A stretch of 64,000 bases of DNA, from NCBI GenBank assembly GCA_021209875.1, contig JAGYVD010000001.1, forward strand, positions 5,022,001-5,086,000, read 5' to 3'. How positions within the stretch are numbered: the stretch's first letter is position 1; every line of letters starts with the position of its first letter. The translations under genes and the position numbers were made by a program. A model generated the notes under the pieces. It ran no database searches and was not told where the DNA came from. It worked only from the letters and a program-made list of their open reading frames with translations. This document shows positions 47,995 through 58,923 of this stretch, piece after piece. This DNA is from Rosellinia necatrix. Its lineage: Eukaryota > Ascomycota > Sordariomycetes > Xylariales > Xylariaceae.

Positions 47995-48125
47995 CGTCAG
48001 ATGTGACGTGCTCTTTTCTCGTCAACCCGCGTGCGTGCGAAGACAAGACAGGACAAGTACAAAAGACAAGGACAAGGGCAAGACACGTTACCACAAAAGC
48101 AAAGTCCCCTTCCCGCGTTTCCTCT

Positions 48126-48155
48126 CGGTCGGTCGGTCGGTCGGTCGGTCGGTCG
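48126..48155. repeat. (GGTC)n microsatellite
   Basis: Seven perfect GGTC tetramers. Confidence 0.95.
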
Positions 48156-48295
48156 AGAGAAAGACGAATGTTCGCCATGGCATTGACTCGCGTACGGGGG
48201 GGGGCCGAGACTCGTCGAACCGTGCCGTGTTGCATGTGGACGTGAGCACGTATTAAAATACTTACCTACACTACACTGCACTACCTACCTATTCT

Positions 48296-48296
48296 A

Positions 48297-48331
<35 letters not shown>

Positions 48332-48434
48332 ACTTACTTACTTAGAGACTACGTTACCATCACCACTACCACCATCACTTACCACCATCACTTACCACCA
48401 TTACCACCACCACCACCACTACTACTACCACTAG
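48296..48434. repeat. (CTGC)n then (ACC)n repeats
   Basis: Nine CTGC tetramers (48296-48331) drift into TACTTACTTA. From 48354 an ACC/ACT triplet series runs for 80 bases. The preceding 30 bases carry CTACCTACC words, hinting that the CTGC array grew from the window-wide CCTA motif. Confidence 0.9.
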
Positions 48435-48698
48435 GTACTACTAACCACTCCTGCCGCCGTCGCCGCCGCCGCCGCCACTATCACATGTGCAGACGCAGAT
48501 GCGAGTTCAGTCAGCCACACACACGATATGCGAGATTCTCTCTTCCCGTTTGGAGATCGATCCGGGACTAGCCGTCTGGGGAGGGGAGAAGGAGGGGGAC
48601 AGTAGTAATTCGCCTCGAACAACCAACAGACTAAAACTTCCCGCTCTCGACCAATAAATCAATTCACCGAGGGGGGAGGGATCATCGTTCGAGAGGGT

Positions 48699-48785
48699 GG
48701 TGTATGTATGTATGTATGTATATGTGTGTGTATATGTATGTGTGTTATGTGTTATGTCGTTATATGTGTGTGTGTGTGTGTGTCC
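48699..48785. repeat. (TATG)n and (TG)n tract
   Basis: TATGTATG tetramers pass into TATGTGTG and end in a pure TG run of about 16 bases. A poly-A run of 15 begins 12 bases later. Confidence 0.9.
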
Positions 48786-48964
48786 TGCGTTATCACCAAA
48801 AAAAAAAAAAAAGGTCGACGGGCGGCTGACCGACCTTAGGCGGTTATGCAGCTCAGCCGCCAGCCAGACAACCAGCCAACCAGCTAGCCAGCACCAACAG
48901 CAGCAGTAGCACCAGCAGTAGCACCAGAGTCGGTCATGCCACCTCGCAACGGTAACCAGGGACT

Positions 48965-48993
48965 AGACAGACAGACAGACAGACAGACAGACA
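48965..48993. repeat. (ACAG)n microsatellite
   Basis: Seven ACAG tetramers. Just upstream (48886-48925) is a short AGC/ACC triplet tract. Confidence 0.95.
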
Positions 48994-49087
48994 CAGCAAT
49001 AGCGAGTATGCACGGTCAGCTCTATATACTTGGCGCCCCAGGCGTCACGGGGTCATTTTACTCTGGGGCCGTTGACAGCGTGCAGTA

Positions 49088-49414
49088 ATGCGTGTGTGTG
49101 TATGTATGTGGATGTATGTGTATGTAATGCGTATGTGTATGTATGTATGTATGTATATGTATGTTTGTATATGTACGTTTGTGGGTATATATGTGTGCAT
49201 GTGTGTGTGTGTATGTGTATATGTATGTGTGTATGTGTGTATGTGTGTATGTGTGTATGTGTGTATATGTATGTGTGTATGTGTATACATGTGTATTTGT
49301 ATGTAAGTGTATGTTTGTATACGTGTGTATATGTATATATGTGTGTAGTTTGTGTAAGTATATGGAGTATATATGTGGTATATGTGGTATATGTGTATAT
49401 GTCTGTATGTATTT
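49088..49414. repeat. 327-bp (GTGTATGT)n tract
   Basis: The largest simple repeat in the window: over 300 bases of alternating purine-pyrimidine built from GTGTAT, GTATGT and GTATAT units. The 3' third is more diverged (GTATATGTGGTATATG). It yields long stop-free frames on both strands (for example 141 and 138 codons) that are repeat artefacts. Confidence 0.95.
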
Positions 49415-49632
49415 CGGCGAGACTCTCTGAGTCTAGGCACATCCGTTTCATGTAACCTCAAGTCAATGCCTTAACCATCGATTTGAAGCTTAAACGCAGG
49501 GTCGGACTGATATCGTATGACCGGCCTGTGACGTGATGCCCGGATTCGAACATAAGCGAGCCGCATAGGGCATATGCAACCTCTGCAGCCTATAACAGCC
49601 CGGCATAAGCGCGTGCGACACCTTTGTTGTTG

Positions 49633-49648
49633 GTTTTTTTTTTTTGTT

Positions 49649-49680
<32 letters not shown>

Positions 49681-49690
49681 CTTCTTCCTT
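49633..49690. repeat. T-run and (TTTC)n tract
   Basis: A T12 run, then seven TTTC tetramers and further TTCC. Pyrimidine-only on the plus strand for almost 60 bases. Confidence 0.95.
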
Positions 49691-52600
49691 TTTTTTCTTT
49701 CCTCGAGTTACCGAGAGTGAGATAGTTGAATTATTGTTACTAATTGTGCCACGAGGGTTACCATCTGGATGTCAATGCATTATCATCAACTACCTACGCA
49801 TACATATGTCAATCGTACGTGATGACCTCGAAACCCCCCTCCCCCCCCCTCTCCACACTGGTTGGTGCTCATGCTCCCTGTTTTACTTCTCGCTTCTCGC
49901 TTCGCGCGGTAAGTAGACTTACATACCCGTGCCAGACGCCGCTGTCGATATAGAAACCTGTTATAGGATGGATGTCACCGGTTATTCCGGTTTGCTACAT
50001 ATCAATCATAACGAGGTAACCCTCGTCTGTGTAATGAACGATAGACAAATCCCCCCCTGTCAGGTGATCGTTGTGACCATATATTTCTTGTATTGTGTTG
50101 TAGATGACATTTCAACACACATCCGTTTAGTCTAGGTAGAGTTGCTGTTGACTCCGAGGGGCTGTGCCTATGCCTCCAGCCATCACAGATTCGCAAGCCG
50201 TTGAGCATATCACCGGGAAATTAGCACCTATACTCCTGAACCTCCATTACGTAGCAATAGATAGACTATAATCCATGCCATCAGAAATTAAACTCCATTC
50301 TTTTCCCCGGACTCCCATATTAATTTGAGCTGTCAAAGCGCTTAAACCTCCACTCGCCAAAGTGTATCCAAGATATAGAGAAACCCTGTTCCCCCTCCCC
50401 ACGAAACAAGAATAAGAGGAGCCACGCATGATAGAAGGGATAAACCTAGTTTGCTCCAGAACTGCAGGTACCCGAACCGTTGGTCTGGCAAATAAAAAAT
50501 AAAAAAAATAATCGTCGCACAAACGCGGACAAGGGGGAGAGGTCCGGAGGGTGATGGGTAGATAGATAGATAGCCAGCGAGCAATAATCCACCCAGGCGA
50601 GAGACCTTGCATGAAGCAGGATGGCCACTCATGTGTCTGGTTGGTGGGGATAGCACGAGTACGGTAGGTATTTGCGTCTTCGTCTATCTTTGCCATTTTA
50701 TTTTCTGTATCTCTTGTTATTATTCCCTGCTTCCTTATCATCCGTTGTTCTGGCACGCCAAACTTCGTCGACCATGTACCCTGCGTACCACCTAGATCGA
50801 TATACCCTGGCCGTGACTCTCGTGCCCTATTACGGCGTTTGATCTGTGCTCCGGAGAGTATGGATTCTATTTGACGAACAGGAATGATCCCGTGTGCTAC
50901 AGCGAATATGCACCCCCCCTATTATCTGCACGTACGTTGGACGTTAGCTCCCCTCCACCCTCCCCTCCTCCATCTCCCCCCATCTCCCCCCTCTCTCCCC
51001 TCCCCGAGCCGCATACTGCCGCACCTTCGTTAAATCTGTGTCATGCGAACCGATACTTTGGCACCTCGTACAAAGATCCTCCATTAAATGTCCGCAATAC
51101 GGCAACGTAAGTTTCTTTCGTCTTTGTGTGACGTTTATTCCGCGTATCCCCGCCCCTATTCCGTAATCTGCATAGGAGATTCCCACCCCCCCCCTCGTAT
51201 CTGGACTAATGGTGTCGATGTTTTTCTTTATTCTAGTGTTGTCTAGACCGATGTATATGGCCTTCCTGTGTCTCTCCGGCATTTGTAACATCGTCACAGT
51301 GTCTTCTTGTTCCTCGCTAGCCATCGTTCGATTAATCGGGATTTGACATATAATTCTAGGTACATGCGGGTATGCTACATTCAATCTTATCTTTCTAGAA
51401 GAGAAACTTTGTGGGCGTATGCCACATATGAACCGGATACATGTAGACAAACATACTGCCCTTATCTACATAATCTGCCCACTAGTCTGCTTCAACAGCC
51501 TATTTATGCATCTGCAGACCATCATGTGCCCGCATACGAACCCATGCCAGCCTCTAGAAGAATGATAAAACAACGCTCGCAGCATCGTTTCACGGAGTTA
51601 CTATTGGGTAAAAGCTACCAAAAAGTAGACGGTTGATCATGTCAGTACGCCCACGGGGATTAAAGCAGCAGAGACACTTCTAGGCGTTGCCGAGGCTTAG
51701 CTTGTAACGGCTTTATTTAATGGTAAGGCTACGGGCTACATTGATCTGATGGGAAATTTTCAGCTTCGAGTCGCTAGCAGCCCGTAGACTTTAACATACA
51801 ACTCTACTAGGAGTACGATCGGAGGTATACAGACGATATTTGTCGAACAAGACTACGTCTATAGTTAAATTGCCGCTCATCTGGTGTTAGAAGAACGAAC
51901 ATACGTTGATCTATATATAATTTGGGTACACTCCACGAAATGTTAATATAAATTCCTTTGAGAGCAAGTGTTCTATACAGAAAATGGTTAACTTACACGC
52001 GGATGCGGAAACCAGGCGTTAGTGCTAGGTAGAGTTACACCAATGCCCCTATAAACCATCATGTTGTCTAGTTTTTACATAGAACGTGCCAGCTTCGTTG
52101 CTAGTTAACTAGGTATTCTTAGTGCCAATTTTATGCTCTAGCTAGTAGTAAATTGAACCTACCCTGAACATACATACACGCGGAGAGGGATCATTTATTC
52201 GTAGTGACGTTTGGTCCTTCTAAGTCAGAGTGACTGGAGAGATACAAGCGGCTAATCGCAACAATCGTATGTCATGTATGCCGTGTAAATTATTATTGAT
52301 GCACAAAGGGATTAAAAGCCAGTCTAGCGTAACCGTAGCTGGTCTAGAGGCAATGGGGTATCGCCGTCTTTCGACGGACAAAGAGGACGAAAACACGGCC
52401 TCGTGAGATTTTATCTATTAATAGGGGCGTTTTGTTATGAGCGTGGGAATCTGCATCGCATCTTCACAACCCCGAGAAAGCAAATCATGCCTCTGCTAAA
52501 TACGAACCATTTAGGCTATAGCAATTCAGTCGGTTTCTGACGAAAACTGAGTGTCTGTATGCCTATTTGACGGAGAGATTGAAGCTGTCATCCGTTACCT

Positions 52601-54514
52601 TGAGCGAAAACAAGGCTCATCACGAGGACATGGCATGAAACTGTGCAGCGTCGGTAAATAAACAGCCTATGCATTAGCTCTGCAACCGAGGCGATTCGCA
52701 TTTTAATCGTGATTTGGATCTGTGTTACATAATATCTCTTACGACAGGCGGTTTGCGCCCAGCTTTTGTGCGAGCAACCCCTTTTTTTTTGCCTCGCCTA
52801 CTAACATAGTGATAGATCGTATCTACCGAGATATCCGAGTATTACTTGACACCAATAATATCATGCTCACTATGCATTTAGCAGGGAGTACGGGCATTGG
52901 GGATAAAAGGAGAGGGGGGGATAAAGTGAAGACAAAAATAGCTCTGACCGGCTCCCCTAGAGTGGCCTCGATGATGCGATGAACAGAGTTGTCGCGCAAG
53001 CCTTACGGCCGTTACAAACGAGGTTTTTTTTTTTTTTCCTCTCGCATTCTACCTCCTTCTAAACGCTTGGGCACGACATATTCGTAGGCGCACGGCAGAC
53101 GTCAATGTTTAGTTGCGTTCACGACACTCGTAGCCTTGTGTCCTCGATACGTGGCGCCGGGGGATTACCTCTCTGCCCAGTAGCAAAACGAAGCGAACTG
53201 CCACAGCCGTCTACGAAAGAGTCACCCGTCCCCCGTCCCCCGTCCCCCCGTACATCCATGGGGAATCGCAAATGGAGATACACGACACCAGCTCAGATAA
53301 CTTGAGTCTCTCCATCCGAGGGCGCGAAAGCGCGAAAGGGCAGGCAAGGTAGTAGTGTGGGAAATATGAGAGGCTGCCCTCGAGGGGAGTCCAATCCAGC
53401 AAATCCCGGTACACGGGATCGACCCGAGATTTCGCTAAAGAGGAACAAACGGGGAATGAACGAGTAAAAAACCCTACCTCCGCCATCTATTTTCCGCTCA
53501 CCCTGCCACCACGTATTCACACCCCCTCGTTCCCTCCCCGCACCTACATCCTCACCGAGGGTCGTAGATATCCCCTCCCCCCCGCCCCCTTCTCACCTCG
53601 GAGGATTATCACAGACATGCCAGCCGCCGCGCGCGGGGGGAGAATTAGCCGAGCATGTCTCGGAACCTGGCACCGATGACCTCCGACTCGACCCGAACTG
53701 ACCTGATGTGGGCAAATACCGGCAAACAAGAAAAGGGGTAGCGGGGGGAGAAAAAAAAAAAAAACCCCCCTCTAACGCTTCTTCTTTAACTTACCGATTT
53801 TTTTTGTTTCAGAGTGACCTGACGAATCCCCTTCCATACCGAGCAGTAGCGAGCGGGATTCGAGGGGTCAGCAAGTGCAAGTAGGGAACGTAGTCCTATC
53901 CCACCGAGAGCAGACGCCGAAATAAGCCTCCCGGGGGAGAAGGGGGGGGAGAGAGAGACGTGACACGACAACGGCAAACGACAAGACAGCGAGGACAAAA
54001 AATAATTCCGAACGCAAAGTGTACACACAGGTGTCTGCTCTGCCAATCTCAGACCTGCCAAAAGTCAGCCGACCTCCTCCCCCCCCCCGGCCTATCGGCG
54101 GCGGCAGCACGGGCGTGGTTATGTCTGACGTGATACCAGCGCTACACGCACAGAGACAACAATAACGTGAATAAAAAAAAAAAGGGATTTGAAAGGGCAA
54201 GAAAAGAGGAAAAAAAAAAAAAAAAACTGCGTTTAGTGTAGATTGGTTCCAGCTAGTTAGTCGACTCTGTATTTTCCCCCTCCCCTAAGATAACCACGGA
54301 CAATACTCGCTTACCGTCTTACCTCACTCGCCTGCCTTGCTTACCTCATTCTACCTCGTCGAAAGGGACGACGGGGAGGGTGCGGGAACGGCGGTCCCGT
54401 TGTATCTCTCCGTCTCCCTATCTCACCCTGGCGCCCCATATCCCGCACTTCCTAATGCACACCCTCTCGTATCCCATGTCGCAGATGCCGATCATCTGGG
54501 GTTCCAATACCTCC

Positions 54515-54543
54515 GACGTCGTCGTCGTCGTCGTCGTCGTCGC
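54515..54543. repeat. (CGT)n microsatellite
   Basis: Nine CGT triplets with a fixed frame. A T23 homopolymer lies 75 bases downstream at 54619-54641. Confidence 0.95.
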
Positions 54544-54938
54544 CGGCGGGGTTTCTAGGACTTGGACCGGGGACGGCAAATTTTAGGAAGAATATTCGTC
54601 CCTGAATTATAATTCTCCTTTTTTTTTTTTTTTTTTTTTTTCTCTCGCGTAGTTGTCGTTACACTGATGCTACCTTGGGTATCGCCGTGGGAGCGAAATG
54701 TCACACTCAATTAAACACACCGCCACGTCCGGGAGATATGATGCTTTTCTTACTTTATACACAGACAACGCTTATTCGCCACTCCGCTAAACAGGTCAGA
54801 TTATCCAATGAATCCTCCTTCCTGAAAGAGGCAAGTGGTATAAGCAAAAGCAGACGACGCCGTGCGGTGCCCAGTAATGAAACGTTCGAGTATATGTAAA
54901 CTACCTATCTAATCACATTTTCATGCCCGAGCTATCTG

Positions 54939-57914
54939 TTACAGGCGGGATTGGAGTGGGGGGAAATTCGGGTCGTTGGGCCACTGCGCCTCAGGCCATA
55001 CCTCGCGGATGGCCTCCCAGATGTGACTGAAGGAATACAGGGGTCAGCTAGAACTAAAAACAACTTATAAAATAAAATAAAAACTCTAGATATGACGATC
55101 GAATAGTGAAGAAAGCGTTTTTAGTACATACCTGACGTAAATGATCTTGAGGCCTTCCCGGACCTCGGTAGGCACCTCTCGAGCGTCCTTTTCGTTTTGT
55201 GCTGGTAAAAGTACCGTCTTAACGCCCGCTCGATAAGCTCCAATAAGTTTCTCCTTGATTCCTCCGACTCTCTTGACGTGACCGGAAAGTTGAAACTCGC
55301 CCTGGCTCGAAGCGTTAGCATAATGCACGTGTATATATCTGAGAATCCATTCGGTGCTTACAGTCATTGCCATTGTTGGTGGAACAGGTCGTCCAGAGAG
55401 TAGTGAGATGAGGGCGATAGCTTGTGCCATGCCACTTGAAGGCCCATCTTTAGGAACGGCTCCAGAAGGGCAATGCACGTGTAGACTGCGGTTCTTCATA
55501 ATATTTTCGGTCGGCTCGCGAGTGAGTCCCAGCTCATAGGCGTGGTTCCGCACCCAGCTTCTGGCCACCTTGACGCTTTCCATCAATACCTTACCCAAAT
55601 TGCCCGTAAGCTCGACGCTTCCGTCGCCGGGCATGTCCAGGACCTCGATGAACAGAATGCCTCCGTTACCGCCGGAGCTGTAGGCCACTAGGCCTGTGAC
55701 GATACCCGCCTGATTGGTTTTCTCGGCGATTTCATCCTCAAACCGCTCTATTCCTAGAATAGCTTCAAGATCCTCAATAGTCAGATCAGCACGGTATGTC
55801 TCAGGCTGGCCACGATCGTTCGCTTCCACGTACTGGACGGCCTTGGCGCGACAAACGGAGCCAATTTCTCGCTCCAGGCTTCGGACCCCTGATTCGCGAG
55901 TGTACGACTCGATGATCTTGGACACTACTTCCTCGTTGAATTTGACTTGGTCTTCTTGAAGACCGTTGACTCGAATTTGTTTGGGAACAAGGTGACGCAG
56001 CGCAATGTGACGCTTCTCGAGAGTCGTGTAGCCAGAAAATTCAAGGATTTCCATACGATCTAGTAGCGGGCCGGGTATGGTATCCAAGCTGTTTGCAGTA
56101 GCAATGAATAGAACTTTGCTCAAGTCAATAGGGGTGTTCACATAGTGATCGCTGAAGGCGTGATTCTGCTCAGGGTCAAGGACCTCCAGCATGGCAGCTG
56201 ATGGGTCACCATTGTGGTTGGCCATGCCCAGCTTGTCAATCTCGTCTAACAGGACGACTGGGTTGGTGACCCCGACTTTTCTGAGGCCCTGCACAATCAG
56301 ACCAGGCATCGCAGCGACATATGTCCTGCGGTGGCCCCTGATTTCCGCCTCGTCCCTGACGCCACCGAGCGAGATTCGATGAAATTTGCGCCCAAGAGCA
56401 GTGGCGATTGACCGGGCTATGCTCGTCTTGCCTACACCCGGAGGGCCGACAAGGAGCAGGATGGGCGCCTTCTCTGTTCGCCGTTTGCTCCGAAGCATTT
56501 GGATTTTGAGACCGCTTGCCTTGATCTTCTCCTCTAATTCGGGATCGAGAGTGGCGCTGTCATCTGCGGCCGGCTTACTTGACTCTAGATCAGCAGTCTC
56601 CTGTTCGGCTTCCTTGACCTGTCGATCCACAACCTCGTTGGCGTTTTGCATTAATCTCACAATGGTGAGATATGAGAGTAACCGCTTCTTCACTTTCTCT
56701 ATTCCATAATGATCGTTATCGAGCTGCTTCCGCGCAGCCTCGAGGGTACCAGTACCGATGGGGTCGTCTGTGGCAACGGACCAGGGTATTTCGGCCAAGG
56801 TTTCGAGATATGTCCTGAGAACCTGGTACTCGGCCTGAGCAGGCATCATTTGCTTGAGGCGTTTGATCTCTTTCTCGGCTACTCTTGCGGCATCAGGCGT
56901 CAGCTTCGCCTCTTCTATCTTCTTCTCAAGTTCTTGCAAGTCATCGGCGTCTTGTTGTTCGGCTTGACCGCCACCAGGCATGCCGTTGAAGCCAAAGCCG
57001 GCTGGCACACCTCCGAGGCCGGAAATCTGGATTTTCTTGACATTGCGCTTATTCATCTTCTCCATATCTTCCTGGTCGATGCGGATGGGTATGGCGGTGC
57101 TCGTCACCGTAGTGACCTTAATGTTGCCTTTGATATCGTCGACTTGGCGCTCTATCAACTCGCTGACCTTCCGCATTCGCTGCACGGTATCAACGGCGGC
57201 CAGCACCTGAAGCTTGTCTTCGTAGGAAGCCTCCACCACGTTCATCATGAAGTCCGCGAGAGAACCGCCCTCTGCTGGTTGTTTCCTCAATATGAACTGC
57301 TCGAGCCGTCGGGAGAGAAGCGGGTTTAGGCCAGCGGAGCCAGTGGACAGGAGGAATGCCGAGACCCTCAGGTAGGAAACAAGTTCGCGCGACAGCCGTT
57401 TGAGGCTGGAAAAATGCTCTTGATACTCGGTGCTGCTTATCTCCCTTCCAGTCGCCTCGGCATGGTGGCTGACCTTGGCCTCGAAGAAAGGGTCCTCCTG
57501 GGTCACCTTATCGATTGAGATGCGCGATGTGCCTTGGACCAACAGGATGAATTCGGCACCATTCTGGCCCTGGATTCCGGTGATCTTGGCAGTGACGCCG
57601 AAACCGAATAGCCGGTCCTTTCGCAGGTTCCTACTGTCGGCCTCCAGCAAGTCGTTGTACCCTTCGGGGTCCTTCTCCAGCAGCAGCTGGCCTCGTCGGC
57701 CCAGCAGGGGCGAGTTGAGGGGCACGCAGACCACTGGGATCTGGTCGACCCGTCTCGAGCCCTGGGAGGCGCGGGTGTAGACGTTCGAGATGAGGGCAGG
57801 TATATCGGAGCGGCTCGGAGGGACAGGAATGCGCAAGACGGAGCCGGGAAACAGTACGGTGCCCTTAGCTAACGGTATAACGGGCGAAATTGTGGATTGC
57901 GACGCGGGTGCCAT
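54939..57914 (-). CDS. LON2: Peroxisomal Lon protease (Lon homologue 2)
   Basis: ATP-dependent AAA+ serine protease of the peroxisome matrix, which removes damaged or oxidised matrix proteins. Exons are 57914-55362, 55301-55132 and 55026-54939, giving 2811 nt or 936 residues. The N-terminal substrate-binding domain spans about 1-260, followed by a coiled region. Walker A is GPPGVGKT (490-497) and Walker B VVLLDE (553-558). The protease dyad is Ser826 (DGPSSG) and Lys869 (GIKEKLIG), 43 residues apart as in bacterial Lon. The last exon ends Pro-Leu-Gln-Ser-Arg-Leu, and Ser-Arg-Leu is a peroxisomal PTS1 signal. There is no mitochondrial presequence. The 60-nt intron at 55302-55361 has no stop and keeps the frame, so a continuous frame runs to 55086. 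Its removal (donor GTAAGC, branch TGCTAAC) restores the family's AMT-GEFQLSG junction. Confidence 0.96.
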
Positions 57915-58923
57915 GTTTATTCACGCTCTCCCTCACGCCTTTACACGCGACGACTATGGTTGTTGATGGTTTGTTTGGAATGTCCTGACGCAGTGAATTG
58001 CAGGGGACCAGGACGAGATTGAGGGACGGGGGACGAGGAAGGATTATTACAAGTTTAATATAATTTGATGGGGGGCGATGAAGTAAGACGAATGGTGGTA
58101 TTGGTGTCAGAGACGTGGATGACGATGTTGATGGGATGATAATACCTACTGCCTACTACACGGCACACTTTCGGTCGCGGATGCCGGGAGCACAGTACCT
58201 GCCTAGGGTATGTTAGGTAGGTCGAATTGCCTAGGTAGGCTAGCACGGTAGCGAGTTACCGAGGTTTAATGGCAAGAAACGTGGAAACCCAGCTATTTCG
58301 TTCTCGAAGCCGAGATCCGCACGTGCGATGTATGTGGCATGTAGTTCACTTCGATATTGCCCATTTCTGCACTTTGATATGGCATCGCTCTATGGGCCAA
58401 TTGATAGCCAATTATTCGCTACAATTAGCAATTCCCGCACCTCCGCATGCTGAGTAGATGCGTGCGTGCGGGTAAGATATCTCGTTCGTACCACCATAGC
58501 TGAAAGGTTGAGTCTGAGGTGAGAACCTACCTACTGAACATACCTACCAATCTATCACTACTACTACTACAACTACTACAACTACCTAAGTAAGTACTTA
58601 GGTAGGTGATGGTGCATTGGGTGAAGCACAGCGGGCTCAAGTCGCCGCAACCAATGCTGTGCACCCCGCTATCGGCGGCTATCTATCTAGGTGCTGCACC
58701 GCCTAACCTTACCAAGTGCCCACGTACATACATACCTGAGTAAGAATATAAGGCTACCTGTGTAGGTGTGTTAGGTCCGGACCTACAGAAGGGAAAATCA
58801 ATTAACGCGTCTTTCCTTACCACGCGTCTGACTTGCATACACACTACACCATCATCTCTCCACCCGCTTATTATTGTCACCGTTTCAAACAAAGGCCAAA
58901 AAGGCACCGACGACACCTAGATC
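57915..58923. promoter_or_regulatory. Divergent LON2 / RPA2 promoter region
   Basis: About 1 kb separates two start codons on opposite strands. It includes the near-perfect palindrome CTACCTAAGTA-AG-TACTTAGGTAG at 58582-58605 and more CCTAGG words near 58.2 kb. No TATA box is evident next to either start. Shared regulation is possible but not shown. Confidence 0.4.
58582..58605. repeat. 11-bp perfect palindrome
   Basis: CTACCTAAGTA, two bases (AG), then TACTTAGGTAG: both arms match exactly. It lies about 320 bases before the RPA2 start and preserves the CTACCTA core of the window's palindrome family. Confidence 0.85.

Larger units (their letters stand above)
38278..54938. other. 16.7 kb microsatellite-rich gene desert
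   Basis: No reading frame in this stretch can be defended as a gene. Long frames are translations of simple repeats: 40704-41435 and 49030-49461 are examples. The stretch carries more than 25 separate microsatellites, minisatellites and homopolymer runs, listed singly below where large. It also has scattered CCTA words and CT/GA tracts. No transposase, reverse transcriptase, long terminal repeat or rRNA is visible. Non-coding transcripts or very short genes cannot be excluded. Confidence 0.6.

Noticed and set aside
48296..49414. Tandem repeats considered as a CRISPR-like or spaced array
   Set aside because: Units are contiguous simple repeats with no unique spacers, in a eukaryotic context.
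49030..49461. Overlapping long frames on both strands
   Set aside because: All are translations of the GTGTAT repeat.
49530..49560. Minus-strand GTTCGAATCCGGGCATCA, like a tRNA T arm
   Set aside because: The T stem is not closed and no acceptor or anticodon stem fits around it.
50944..51450. 168-codon minus-strand frame
   Set aside because: Long enough to notice, but about one such frame is expected by chance in 64 kb; no domain, leader or splice context supports it.
56709..57329. 206-codon plus-strand frame
   Set aside because: Antisense shadow of the Lon gene.
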